Shown: in pieces, positions 24,822 to 37,640 of the stretch
How positions within the stretch are numbered: the stretch's first letter is position 1
Layout of the letters: every line of letters starts with the position of its first letter
Source of the DNA: Cryptomeria japonica
Lineage: Eukaryota > Streptophyta > Pinopsida > Cupressales > Cupressaceae
Length of the DNA: 64,000 nucleotides
Assembly (NCBI RefSeq): GCF_030272615.1
Contig: NC_081406.1
Location: 468,642,400-468,706,399 of the forward strand
Reading direction: 5' to 3'
Position numbers and translations under genes: made by a program
The notes under the pieces: generated by a model
The model's database searches: none
The model's input: the letters and a program-made list of their open reading frames with translations, nothing else
What the model was told of the DNA's origin: nothing

Positions 24822-27196
24822 ACACTATCTTCTCTCGGTCACATCTGACATACAAGGTTTCTCTCCAAAATGGATTTCCAATTTGATCTTCTTGTCCTTT
24901 GAAAGATCATGTCTTGCAAGCGATGTTGATTCTCTGTACATACTTTCAGACAGATAGTCATCATTCATAAATGCATCCTCTTGGCATCCTTTTGTATTCA
25001 TATTATTCTCTATGTACAGATTACTAAGTTTAGTAATCTTCTCCTAACATAAGAGGTATGGTAGATTTCCTCGAGCCTCAAAAAGCTCAAAAACTCCCTT
25101 TATAGCTTGACTGCTATTAAATCCTACTTCATTCTTCCCATTCTATTATGTACACTGATTACTAGCTATAGTAATCTTCATCTATCCGATGAGATCTAAT
25201 ATCCTTCCTTGAGCCACACAAACAGTCTGCATCTTGGTTGCCATTAATATATTATCCATCCTCTCTTGACTTGCCTAGAAAAGATTGACAACGACCTCAT
25301 TTAAATTCATCATCACCAACCTTTGCATATTAGATTTCTTCTTCGACCAATGTGGATGCCAAGTCTTCAAAATGGTCATCTAATTCACTCAATAAACATC
25401 AGTCAATTGCCACATGGAACCCTATCTATCGACGTGCAAATGTGTCTAAAAAGTCAGCATGACATATCATACCAACATCGGTCTCTATCATTGTGGGATG
25501 ACAGGATGCACACAATTATCCATTTGTCATATCTCGTAGGGTCCTCTTTTGATCCTTCAACATGTTTCGGGATAGCAAGATGCTTCTCCCTTCTTAGCCT
25601 TTTTTACCCTTCATTATCCTACACCATCATCTACGAGCCCATCTTACCCACATGGGGTAAGAATCTTTAAATGACTCCATTCACTCTTGTTAGCCCGCAC
25701 GATCATTCACAAGGTCACCTTACTAGTGTTTGGTAAGCATCTTCTAGAGACTATGTTCACTTTTGTTAGCTCACACAACACCCTGTACAAGTTTTGGGCT
25801 TGTGCAAGGTAAGGACTTCCACACTTCTTGCGACATCCTTCTATCCTGCACTACCATCACTTCTTCCTTTTCACCATCGTGCGGTAGCAAGTGATGTCAT
25901 AGTTTTCACTTTTGAGTTATCCCAAATCACTCTTTCCAAACTACTATCACCCATGCAGTGTAAGACTTTGTGTATGTTTAAGTTCCTCTATGTTACTCAT
26001 TATATAAGCTTTGAACTCATATGAAGTAAGAGTACCATTTTCTTAGTGACACCACATTATCCCACAATGTCCTTTCAACACTATCCTTGACCGTGCGGGG
26101 TAGCAGGAACCCACTTTTTGCATTGAGCTCACTTAACTGCCATGTCACATTAACGGTTCCACTCAACACATCATCAACCTTACCACCTTTTCTACCACAC
26201 AATGTAGGGCTCCAGATGAAAGGGGAAAGCATTTTGACATAGCTTTCATGTTCTGTATAGACCGAAAATGATCTTATCAAAATGCCTTCTTACACCAAAA
26301 TGAAGGATGTCGCCAAGACAGAATAAGACTCACACTGAAATAGGGATATCGGTATAACATAGGGAGACTGTAAAGGACAAAATAAGTCTTATTGAAATGC
26401 GAAGTCACCTCGAAATAAATTATATCAGAAAGATAGAACTAAAGTTTCACCAAAATCTGCCAAGGAGGGGTTTTTCAACATTGCTTAGTCTGCAACTTGC
26501 ACAAATAAGAAGTGATAATCTAACCATGTTGGGGGATGTATTTGACACATCAGGCAAACATTGATTTCACCCTTATGCATGTCATTTTCATCTACAACTC
26601 ATATTGTTTGCAACAAGTGCTCCCTGCACAACATAACCTGCATGTTATGCACTTCACTTCAACTTGCATGTTATTGACATCTCTAGTCACATAACCATTG
26701 TTTTATTGATATCTCAGTCACCTCCTATAGTCTTATAGATTGAGATAATCTACGTGTTATGCACTTTGCCTGTAACATTCCAACAGCCAACATGACATAT
26801 TATACACAGTTTCAACTGATACTCCCTGCAACTGCATGCGACTAACATGACATGTTATACACTAGTGCAACTTTACTTTTTTTTATTCAAACTAGTTTGT
26901 ACAAATTCATTTCCAACTCAATTTCATGTGTCTTCCTTGTCGTTTTCCCATGTCCTAGTGACTAACTCACTTTCTTCTTTCCCTTGTGTGACTAACACGG
27001 TGTGTTATCCATTTTTGCAACTGTATTTACTCTCTGTGACATAGTTCCTCTTTGCATCATCTCTCTTATTGACTTCAAACAACTCTGCATGCCTACTACA
27101 TCTTCATCCAATGGGTGTCTAGTATGTCTCTTTGCAACTTCATCAACTTAGCTATGCACACACATGTCGATATCAATGACAACTTCAATGCCAACA
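24822..27196 (-). repeat. larger half of the LTR-like block, non-coding
   Basis: No gene is visible. The sequence is internally repetitive. Near 25640-25800 a unit of about 75 bp (GGTAAG..., CACTCTTGTTAGC) occurs twice. Words such as CATGTTATRCAC recur between 26630 and 26860. It ends with the TGTTGGCATTG terminus (minus strand) at 27196. Confidence 0.5.
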
Positions 27197-27810
27197 ACTC
27201 CTTGGTTACTTCCATATGTTATTTATAAAGGCAAGGATCCCTCTCACAACTGTGCATGGGTCCCTTCTATTATCAATAGTTAGCCTATTGGATTATGTTC
27301 TATTTATGCACCTAATGAACAAAAAAAAGATCTTTAAATTGGGATTGAATGTCAAAGAATCTTCCCAATTCTGATTGGGTTCTAGGTGGAGACTTCAACA
27401 TGGGGGAAAATCATGTTCTAATAGAAGCTGGTATAATTACTTCAAGCTTAGTAAGAGGAATTTGAAAGATGGGTTTATTGTGAAAATTCAACTGGGGTGG
27501 CTGATCCCATTCACAACCAATTCTCTAGAAATATTAATAATTTGTTTACTTGGTCTAACTGTAGAGTTGGAAAAGTTCAAAAGATGAGCAGGTTGGACAG
27601 GTTTTATGTTTCTTATAACCTACAATTATTCTCTTATGCTCAAGGTGCTTGTGTGTTAGTTGATTATTCTACAACCCTCTCAGATCATTTTTTCAATTGT
27701 TTGTTCCATCTCCTTTTCTCAATTTTCATCCCCTTCTTAACTCCCCTATAAACTAAATACCTCACATTTGAAGAATTCTGAATATGTGGCTGCCCTAATA
27801 GGAATTTGAA
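27197..27810 (+). pseudogene. second LINE, continuation of ORF2 endonuclease
   Basis: After the inserted block the endonuclease resumes. Motifs in successive frames are SIYAPNE (about 27290), GGDFNMG (27390), a SRLDRFYVS block (27590) and LSDHFF (27680), the expected order of an APE-type LINE endonuclease. Several single-base shifts separate them. The reverse transcriptase that should follow is absent, and the sequence loses coding character near 27800, so the LINE is 3'-truncated or deleted here. The TTTAAATTG-type frame breaks and stops make it inactive. Confidence 0.8.
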
Positions 27811-28499
27811 ACTCTCTCCCTAAACCCCGAGGGGTATTGTTATATCGAGCCTAATCAGACTTGGACGTTAAATTTTCCCCTTCTGTCAGTGGAGTTTCCC
27901 CCCAAATTATTTAATGGGGTTTTGGGGGAAGCACCCCCAAGGTGGGGTCGAGGGGCATCGCCCCTAGTGTGCTCCCTATCATGATATAAGGCAGGGTCAA
28001 GGGGCAACACCCCATGAGCCCCAAACAACTTCAATTATTTTATAAATGCATCAAGTGTTATTTTTATATTGGCTAACATATTGTTCCCTAGTTTTGTAAC
28101 TGGTATAAGTCTTGATAAAATGGCTAAGGGTTAGGGTTTTTGTCACGATCTGATTTAGATGAATAAATTTTAGATAAATTAGGATTGATATTATTTTGAC
28201 ATTATGACACTCAGCGATATTATTATGCTTGATGACATCTTGCTAATATGATGATTAATTATTATGTTTGTTAATATTATTGACCATATTTGATGATTGT
28301 GAATGACATTAATTGATACTTGATGCTCAGTGACATGATGTTAATGTAATTTGAAATTATTGATAGCAATTTTAACTTAATGTTTATCTTATTATGGAGA
28401 TTTTATCATGTAATCTGATGACTTTGTTGAGCACAAGGTGGATGTAGGGTCGATCGTCGAAGGCAAACAAATAACTGAGGAGGGGTCTCCTAGCTTGTC
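27811..28499. repeat. degraded repeat with GC-rich hairpin words
   Basis: No coding signal. At 27922-27964 two short inverted repeats follow each other: TTGGGGG/CCCCCAA around AAGCA, and GGGG/CCCC around CATCG. A third GGGG-CAACA-CCCC is near 28001. Runs like this are common in plant LTR elements. The AT-rich 28130-28400 part is built of TGATG/TATTA words. The region continues after the copia insertion at 53934, so it is one old element split in two. Confidence 0.5.
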
Positions 28500-28504
28500 G
28501 ACAG
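28500..28504. repeat. copia target-site duplication GACAG, left copy
   Basis: GACAG abuts the LTR at 28505 and matches 53929-53933. Confidence 0.9.
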
Positions 28505-29569
28505 TGTTAGGTCCAGGAGACAACTAAGAGGGGGGGGGTTGAATCAGTTGTCTAATAAATTCAAACCAAAAACAACTTAACCAAACTTAATGATTAATAC
28601 CGGTAAACGAAACTTAATGCCGGTAGACAGTTTATCAGTTAATTGTAGTACTGGTAAAGATTAATGCATGAAACAAAAAGACAATAACATCCACAACACA
28701 TAACACCAATATTTATACGTGGAAACCCTGTAAGGGGAAAAACAACGATGGGAAACCTTACCCACAATTAGATGGTACTACTGTAGATAGTATGTGTATA
28801 CAATAGGGGGTCTAGACATGCAGAAAGGCCAAGCGCCTAGAGCTCACTGCTCAAACACAAATAGGACTCAGACTGACTACAATTGGATGGTTAAATCCAA
28901 TAATGATGTACTGCTCAAAATAGCATCTTCTTATGCTGGATTCAGTATCGATTCAGTTCTGATATGTCTTCACAATACCTTCCTTCAACCTTCAAATGAT
29001 GTCTGCGTGTATAGCTCTGCATATTATCACATATACCTTATTCCATTTGCATTCCTTACTTCCAACTTCGATCAAATAAGATCTTATATATATACCAAAG
29101 CCTAGGACCAAAATGTATAGGTCGGCTTTACAAAAGATATTAATAAAACAATTTACAAGTAAAACAATAACCAATGCAATATCTGATTCAACATGTCGGC
29201 TTAATGCATTTACAACATTAATAAATCATCTCCATAGTGTGTCATACTGATCTGGAATACAGAAGCCTATCGGTGCTTATCTTGGACCTATTTGTCAGTA
29301 ACAGCAAATATGCAAACACGAATACACCAATGAACAATCTCCAAGACAAAGTGTCCAAATGATGTCTTCGACATAACCAAGTATTTTCCATGTCATTCCT
29401 AGTGCTGGTAAACAATTTATCCTATTGGTGAACCAGATACCGGTGACTATGCATAAGTCACTTGCTTGCCAGTGAACATTGCCAATTCTCCAAGTGCCAC
29501 TAGGCTGACCAGAGTGATAAGTGTTTACATCAACAACAAAACCATATCAACATATCCAAAATACCAACA
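28505..29569 (-). repeat. 3' LTR of copia element
   Basis: 1065 bp. The + strand view begins TGTTAGGTCCAGG and ends ATACCAACA. It includes the AAACCC/GGGGAAAAAC motif (28721-28743). A 103-codon open frame on the + strand (28794-29105) also exists in the other LTR, but it is antisense to the element and has no domain. Confidence 0.93.
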
Positions 29570-29582
29570 ATCTCCCCCTTTG
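29570..29582 (-). other. polypurine tract of copia element
   Basis: On the minus strand CAAAGGGGGAGAT lies directly upstream of the 3' LTR. It is near-identical to the tracts at 2858 and 17328. Confidence 0.88.
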
Positions 29583-29953
29583 GCATTGATGGCAACACAA
29601 GATGGAAAAACCATCAAAGTGCCAAAACAGAAATTCCAAATACCAAAAACCGACAATCTCCCAAAAGAGATCATAACTAGAAATCAAAATTCAGGTACAG
29701 AGAGTAATCAATCTCTACCAAAATAATAATCTCTCCCCAAGGGATTAAAGTTTCTCCCCCTAGGAGTAACATGTGTTTTTCCATATCAATCTCTCCCCTT
29801 TGACATCAAATGCCAAAGCAATACAAAACCAAATACAAAATACCAATTCATTCAGTATACCAACTACTCCCCCTAAGAAGTAGCTCTCCTCATCAAAGTT
29901 GGAGTAAAAGATTTCTCTGTTAAATATGTCAGTTAATAACGAACATCAACTGT

Positions 29954-32318
29954 CTAAGTCTCTGCCGATGGGGGTATGACCCCAAGCTGATCTCTGAGAT
30001 ATTCAAAAGTCTCCTTAGGCAAAGGCTTAGTGAAAATATCCTCAATCTGCTCTTTAGTATTCACATAAACTAGTTTTACTTCTTTTTCTTCAACATTCGC
30101 TTCTAGAAAATTCAGTTTGATAGAGACATGTTTAGTTTTAGAATGTAGTACTGGATTCTTAGATATATCAATTTATGTTGTATTATCACAATAGATAGGT
30201 ATAGGTTCCTTGCATTTTACCTTTATGTCCTTCAACATTTTCTTAAGCCATAATACCTGTGTATAGTTAGTTGCTATTGCAACATATTCTCAATCAGCTA
30301 TTGATAAAGATGTGCAACTTTGTTTCTTACTCAACCAAGAAATTAATCTGCTTCGAAGAAAAAATGCTCCGCCGGTGGTTCTTTTTCTGTCATCTACATC
30401 TCCTGCCCAATTTGCATCTGTGTATGCACATAATTCAAAGTTTTCATCTCTAGGATATCATAGGCCAAGATTTGTAGTGCATTGTAAGTACCAGAAAATC
30501 CTTTTTACTGCTGATTCATGATTTTCTTTAGGATTACTCTGAAATCTTGAAACAATACATACTGCATTCATAATATCAGGTCTTGTTTGTGTCAAATATA
30601 GTAGACCTCCTATCATAGATTTGTATCTAGTCGGATTAACAAGTGTAGATTCATCCCTTAGTGATAATTTGTCATTTGTAGTCATAGGTGTGCTTACCGG
30701 TTTACAGTTTTCCATCCCAAATTTCTTTAGTAACTCCTTCAAGTACTTAGATTGACTCAAGAATATACCTTTATCAGTCTATGAAATCTGCAATCCTAAA
30801 AAGAATTTTATCTCTCTAATCATAGACATTTAAATTTCTTGCTGCATTTCAATAAAAAAGTCTTTACATAATCCATCTTCTCCTCCAAAGATTATATCAT
30901 CAACAAAAAATTCTATAACCAAGATGCCATCATTAGTCAGCATTACCTTTAGAAAAACCAATCTTCAAAAGATATTTATCCAATCTAGCATACCAAGCTC
31001 TTGGAGCTTGCTTCAACCCATACAAATCTTTCCTTAACCTGCAAACAATATCTTTTTTATCTGTCATGGAAAATCCATTAGGTTGCTCAATAAAAACTTC
31101 TTCTCCAACATCTCCATTCAGAAATGCACATTTAACATCCATTTGATATACTTTGTAGTTCTTGTGTGCTGCAAAAGCCAAGAATAATCTAACTGCCTCA
31201 ATTCTAGCTACCAGTGCAAAGGTTTCATTCTAATCAATTCCTTCTTTCTGTGAATATCCCTTACACACTAGTCTTGCTTTATTTCTGATTACCTTACCAT
31301 CTTCATTAAGTTTGTTTCTGAATACCCATTTTGTTCCAATTACATTTTTGTCTTTAGGTTGGGGAACTAATGTCCATGTGTTATTCTTTTCAATTTGTTC
31401 TAATTCTTCTTCCATAGCTTTAATCCAGTGTTTATCTTCACATAATTCATTAATTGATGCTGGTTCAATTTGAGAAATAAGACATACCTCTTCATTTCCC
31501 AGTCTTCTTCTTGTCATAACTCCTTGATATTTGTTCCCAATTATCTGATCTTCAGAGTGATTCAGTCTTACATACTGAGGTGTCTTTGTTTGTTGTTGTT
31601 CTTCAGTTATAGTGGAATTTTTTAGATGATACCGGGATAACTGGATCTTCATTCTATACCGGTGTGTTCAATGTAGGTTCATTTGTCAGTACTATTGCCG
31701 GTTCAGAGTCTATATACCTTGAAGTTCCTCTAAATTGTTCATCAATTTTCACATTTGTACTCTGAACAATTTTCTGCAATCTCTTGTTAAAACATCTATA
31801 TGCCTTGCTCTTAGATGAATAACCAAGAAATATTCCTTCATCACTTCTAGGATCAAATTTTCCAATACACCCATCTCTTCTAATATAGCATTTACTTCCA
31901 AATATTCTGAAATATTTAAGAGTAGGAGTAATACCAAACCATAGTTCATGAGGGGTCTTACCAATTTCACCTTTGATGTGAACTTTGTTGAATGTGTAGA
32001 CTATTGTGCTTACTGCCTCTCTCCAATATACATGTGGTAGATTTTCTTTTGATAACATACTTCTAGCTGCATCCAAGATAGTTTTATTTTTCCTTTCTAC
32101 AACTCCATTCTACTAGGGTGTCCGGGGTGCTGATAACTGTCTTCTGATTCCATTTACTTCACAAGAATGTATTAAATTCCTTAGATGTAAATTCACCTCC
32201 TTGATATGATCTCAGACATTTGATTTTCTTACTAGTTTCATTTTCTACCATTGCCTTGAATAGCTTGAATTTCCCAAGTGCTTCTTATTTTTCTCTGAGA
32301 AAAGTAACCCAACACATT
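29954..32318 (-). pseudogene. copia pol, 3' half: integrase C-terminus, reverse transcriptase, RNase H
   Basis: The integrase resumes beside the CACTA element with WVTFLREK. Where the family has a catalytic aspartate in LRSDxGGE it reads RSYQGGEF. Two adjacent TAG codons (32110-32115) fall at the two glutamines of the TPQQNG motif before VERKNKT. The reverse transcriptase (31400-30700) shows WTLVP, ARLVCKGY, YQMDVKCAFLNG, DLYGLKQAPRAWY and the catalytic FFVDD box (30893-30911). RNase H (30500-29954) shows YTDANWAGD, RKSTTGG, YCDN and HSKTKH. It ends at TAG 29954, followed by a polypurine tract 370 bp on. Frames change several times and a TGA lies in the RNase H segment, so it is not functional. 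Confidence 0.93.
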
Positions 32319-32321
32319 CTA
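32319..32321. repeat. CACTA target-site duplication CTA, left copy
   Basis: CTA directly precedes CACTA at 32322 and matches 51035-51037. Confidence 0.85.
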
Positions 32322-32352
32322 CACTAGTACATTCGGGTCAAAATTTCGACGG
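32322..32352. repeat. CACTA left terminal inverted repeat
   Basis: CACTAGTACATTCGGG at the element end pairs imperfectly with the right end at 51004-51034. Confidence 0.88.
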
Positions 32353-32526
32353 CAAAAAGTCATCATTCCGATGCAATTTCGTCGTACTACCGACAAAAAT
32401 AGCTGTCGAAAACTTTTTGTCAGAAGTTCTGACTATCCTTGTGGTCGTCGCAATTCTGACATCAGCCGCAACCTTTCTGACGACCGCCATGGATGCTCAC
32501 ACCCAAAAAGAATACCATCGTGATCT

Positions 32527-32756
32527 CGGCCTACCATCGGAATACCAACATCAAAGGGTAAAAATTCTGATAGAGGAGTGTCGTCGGATGTACAGCATCC
32601 TCGTCGGAACTCTCATGGAGGTCGTCGTAATTTTAACCCTTTTGTGTCAAAATTATGATGGCCTCTAGGAGAGTTCCGATGAGGATGTTGTGCATCCGAC
32701 GACACTCCTCTATCAGAATTTTTACCCTTTGATGTCGGAATTCCGACGGTAGGCCG
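32527..32756. repeat. long inverted repeat, about 95-bp arms
   Basis: The left arm (32527-32621) and right arm (32662-32756) are reverse complements with few mismatches, around a 40-bp loop. Paired words include GATAGAGGAGTGTCGTCGGA with its complement and CATCGGAA. A transcript through it would fold into a long hairpin. It lies 200 bp inside the CACTA left end and contains the GTCGGAATTCCGAC motif. Confidence 0.9.
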
Positions 32757-32789
32757 ATTTTTTGGAAAAAAATAATTTATAGAAAAATA

Positions 32790-33005
32790 TTGACATTGGT
32801 ATCTCTCTTCTATCTCTCTTCTCTATCCCTCTCTACTATCTCTCTTCTCTATCCCTCTCTACTATCTCTCTTCTCTCTCCCCTCTCTAGGTCTCTTTCTC
32901 CATCCCTCTCTTCTTCTCTCCCTCTCTACTTCTCTTTCTCTACCCTCTCCAAGTCATTATCTCTTCCTCTCACCCTCTCTCTCTCTCTCACCTCTATAGG
33001 TCTCA
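32790..33005. repeat. CT-rich low-complexity tract
   Basis: Repeated TCTCTCTTCTCTATCCC units on the + strand. Reading frames through it (L/S-rich) have no biological support. Confidence 0.85.
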
Positions 33006-36000
33006 CCTTCCATTCCTCCATCATTACCCATGTTGTCAAGTTGCAAGATATTTCCCAAAGTACTTGGTTGCTAGGGTTGATTTGCTTAAGTGTTGGAGTC
33101 GGAGTTAGATGAGACCTACATGATTAAGCTGTATTAAGTGATCAAGTCACCAAGATCTCAATTGTAAACATGACTAGGTTGTAGGGTTTTATGGTAGCAT
33201 AGGTCAAGATTGAGGTATGGTGGTCAAGAATTACCTTCCAATGTACAAAAGACATCAAAATGATGAAGAATGAAGGCGATGAACTCATAGACGGCTGTTC
33301 ACTCAAATTATTGAAATTATTCATCTTATAAGTGAAATCCAGTGTTTGCTTTTGGATAGTTCTGTAATGACATTAGTAAATTATTTGATTTCTTTGAAGG
33401 GTTCCTCTGGAGATGAGGAGTTCCGCTGGTTTGTTTGCCAACTTTGCCTATTCATAACAATGTGGAAAAGTTATGTCTGTGCTTAGCACTGATACTGTTA
33501 TAATATTATATAACTTCCTGCTAGTCACTCCCTTCTTTTGCATTCCATTGATCACAAGGAGTGAGCGTTCTTCTATCTCTAGTCCCCTAATGCCAAAGTG
33601 GAGGGCTAAAGCTTAATAATGCTAAGGGCTTTACATTCACTATGCATAATGAGTCCTCCACTTCCTGCAATACCTGGGTTGTCCTTTGGAGCAATGTCAA
33701 AATTGAATTTGAATCTACCTTTCTGTTGTGGAACACATTTTCTATAGGCTTCTTTGTTAGAGTTCTTTTTCATATTCTAAGCTTCAGGCTCATTCCAAGT
33801 TTTATAAGGTTTTTAAAGCCTTAATTTATTCAAAGATGTCACATTTGTTTTATGGTAATACTGTCAAAATCTTTAAAGTGGGGAGCTAAACTTTCATCAA
33901 AAGAGAAATAAAAACTTGCGTGGCCTTATAATTCATGAGTTGAAGTTTGAGTTTAACATTTTGGAGGTAATTTTCTTAGACTATTCAATGCCCATTCTAA
34001 CTAAGGTCAATCAAAATTCAAGATAAACCTATGGTAAAGATGAGGATCTTGAGTTCATTGGGAGAGGACTCCACTTATGATGGGAGAAAACCCTAGTATT
34101 CAATTTGGTAAGATCTAGTCGAAGGTACAGTATGATAGCCACGTAGAAGGAGAACCATGACATGTTGCAAAATTAGAAGGGAAATTCTAACAAAGAGTAG
34201 CTACGTGTCTGGAACATTCAAAGCATTTCATGTTTGGGCTAGCTATCTTCTTTACTCTAGTCTAGGATTTCACATTTTTGAGAAAGCATGATTTGTATGG
34301 ATGGTTTGTTTGTTTCAAATGAAGTATAGTCCAACCTCCACCAAAATAACAATGACAGTAAGGACTAGTAGAGTCTGTTAGAAGGTTTAGACACTGATAA
34401 TAGTGTCTAGGTTTTCCCCAATTCTTGAATAGCATTAATAGATAATCATAAGTATAGCAAGGAATAGATTACTTAGAGCTTGTAATGAAGAAGGGTTTTG
34501 AATTAAAAAGACAATGATAAGAGTTTTTTTACGGTTCAAAACACAAAGACAATCACAACAAAAAATTACAAGTTATACGGTTAGATTGAAATAGAAAGGT
34601 GGATTTTAGAATTTTTGTAGTAACATTCACTTTTATAGCCATGTGAACAGCTCATAGGACTTGTAACAATCAACATGGATAAGAAAAGGAAATCCTCTTC
34701 TTAGAGTATGGGATCATTGTCAACTTTAGAAGAAGCTCCTTCTTTATTTGAGTAGGTTTGATTGATTATTGAAGAATATATTGTGTTTCTCTATCAATAA
34801 ATAAGAGGTCTCAAGAAGCTAAAGACAATGAAAACTAATTGATGGGCAACCTTTTGACTGTCAATAAGTGATTGCCTCAGATGAAAGTAGTGATAAATGT
34901 CACTATCAATAAAAGAACAACCAATAAATGATAAATTTGCAGTGAGATCATAGTGCCTAAATCACCCTAAAAGCTTATAAGGATTAGAACCAAGTCATAT
35001 AGGCTTCAAGAACAATTTGAGAGCATCAAAGACATCTACTAGACATTAGAAATTGTCAAATCAATGACACATAGCAGCCTCATTATAGTCTTATGTTGTA
35101 TTAAATAGAAAAAGCCAAGTCTAAGATAGTGTTAGAAGGTGTGTGAGAGTCTTCAACATGGATAACTAATAGGTATAACACTGAGAGCAGCAATATATGA
35201 GATTTGATGAATGATAGTGGCCATGATATGGAGATGACAATGTCAAGTATCACTATCAAAGCATGAATAGAGGTCCTAATCTGAGTCTTTTCAAGAGAGA
35301 ACAATAAATATGAAGCACCAAGGTCTACAGTCAGATCAGAGACAACCATCTAGCAGCCCAAAAAAGAATCAAAAGGTTGTGAAAAGTCAAAATCACAGTA
35401 TTTCCATAGCCCATGAAGTTATAGAAGATGTGCAAGGGCAGTTCATAGTGCAAGGTCATAGGTATTTAGTGTCATAATTATTTTCTTCACCCCTAGATCT
35501 TTATGAAAGACAAAAGGATGCCATGACACAAAGTGAAAAGTCTATAGCACTGATAAATAGGTTAGCATTATGTCATATGCATACAAGACATCATGAAGCA
35601 GATTTGACAGTAATAAAGTTGCAGCAGTCATCAACTCAAGCATAATGAAGGCATGGACACTGAGCATGCAAAAATATAATTGATAATAGTGGTGAAATGA
35701 TTAATGTTGTATCACAATTTGATATCAAACTATCTATGAAGATGGTTGTTGAAAGGTTTAGTGTTGGTTTTAAAGGTGAAAACATTGCATGAGGTCTACC
35801 ACCATTAAGGAAATACAAAGCTACAAATAAGACAGTGACCATTCCAAGATAAAGCTACAAAGAACTATCAAAGAAACCACAATCCAATGAAGAATCAAGA
35901 GACAATAGGCCTAAGTGTAGTCTCAGATATTTGAAAATGTCATTATGGATAGTTAAGAAAAATAAATGCATTCATGATATTTGCACTCAACAAAAGAGAA

Positions 36001-37640
36001 GGGTTTGTATTCATCAAAGATTAGTTGAAACACTTGTGAGAGAGAGATCAGTATCCATCAAGCCATAAATAAGATAATCACCATTACAAAGCACGATGAG
36101 TCAAAAAGGCAATCAAGAATTATTAGTTCAAAGGATCAACAGGTGAATCTTCTCTTGTTGATAATCTCTAGTGATGGTGTATAGGATCCCTGTTCCAATC
36201 TCAATATGCCAAAGCTTGACGAGAAGTCATGGATTAGAAGTTACAAATGCCTTAAACAGTTTTCTATTGAGAGAAGCCATATAGTCAAATCAAGACTCAA
36301 ATCCATAATGGTAAGATACAAACAACGATGATAGTCAAGGAGTCATTCATTGTAGGGTTTTCATAAAATTTTAGAATATGGTATGAGCAATCCAAAGAAC
36401 TATGACACTTCACTGAAAGGAGCAGCATATCAGTCCTTATTGGCATCAAATTATACAAATGACAACTAGGGATGAAGCTACAGGAGACAATCACTGTCTT
36501 AGTTTAAGACCCTAGAACAATATAGCCCCAATGGAGAAAGCAAAAATCAAAACATAGGAGAAGTCCTAGAATCCCACTAAAATCTTATTTGCAGTCACAG
36601 AGTTGTAAGATCAAAAGCATATAATGGTAAAGATGACCTAGGGTTCTCTTTTTATTATTGAGACAATATTATGTGAATATGATAGTTTAGCAGTCCTCGA
36701 ATGCATGTGAGTAGTCCCAATGAAGAAACAATACCATCAGGGTATTAGAATAATTTTTGAAACCTGCAATCATGTTAGACAAGTATTGAAAGTATAATTC
36801 ATAGAGCAACCATTTCAACTAGGTTTAGATAGCATATATTCATAACTATTTCAGTTTTATGTGAACTACACAATATCTATAATGCATAATTGGAGTTAAA
36901 CCATAATAGGGCTTGGATGAGAAACATGATAGGGCACCCGAAGCTGTCCACATGCTAAGCCCAAGAGTGGATATACCATCCCTCTTGGCCCCATGTGGTA
37001 GTCCGCCATCCATATGAGGTGGTGTGCTTAGTGGGTAAACTTGTAGCTGCCCTCCCTATCCATGCTACCTTATCCACCCTTCTATTATTGAGACCCCTTT
37101 AATCACAATGGTAGAGGTTGATGGGGAAACCACAATTACATTATGTAGGATCTCCTACCCTATCTCGTTGAATTCATTCCTACACCAAGTGACTATGAAC
37201 AAAAGCATAGGTATTTAACAGCAATGACATGGTCCATGGACTAGTGATCCTCCTCTTGATACTCCATCTACAAATGAGAACATCTCTTGTACACGTTGCT
37301 ACTTTAGAATTAAAAGTTGCTTCTTCTAGAACTTTCCATGATTCTTTGCAATAGGATTATATGTCTTCTAGATTCACCCCACTAGGACACATTCATATCA
37401 AGCATCTTTACTTTTTTGAAAAGTAGACCACATTTCAGATCTAGATGACACCATAATGACTTTGATTTCCTCTTGCAAGATATTCCTCCATCATGTATTG
37501 CTTCATTGAAGTTCAAATTTTCTTCTTCAAGGGCTCTCAATGATTCTCTATATAGGATTCTTTGTGTCTATGAGATCCACTTCATTGGGAGGCCTACTTA
37601 AACATTTCACATATGTTTGTGGACTCTCACCTTTCAAACA
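33006..37640. other. CACTA interior without a recognisable gene
   Basis: 4.6 kb, AT-rich, with no open frame carrying a known motif on either strand and no clear terminal repeats of a further insertion. The corresponding interval in the second CACTA copy is only about 2.4 kb (57200-59600) and does not look alike. I see nothing more in it. Confidence 0.5.

Larger units (their letters stand above)
15307..27196 (-). mobile_element. LTR-like block splitting the second LINE, itself split
   Basis: Read on the minus strand the block begins TGTTGGCATTG (27196) and ends TTCCTTCA (15307), the TG...CA ends of an LTR. It carries the GGTTTTTTCCC/GGGTTTTAC-type motif (15479-15501) and an AACCCCCTCTTAA run near its 3' end, as the other LTRs here do. 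Without the nested element (16138-24816 plus one CTCTC) it is about 3.2 kb and has no coding frame. I infer a solo LTR, or a very degenerate element. Flanks are GTTCC (15302-15306) and ACTCC (27197-27201), only 3 of 5 matching, so the ends are tentative. Removing it rejoins the LINE endonuclease. Confidence 0.6.

Noticed and set aside
28794-29105. 103-codon open frame present in both copia LTRs (also 53155-53466)
   Set aside because: It is antisense to the element and has no motif. Its presence in both copies is explained by LTR duplication.
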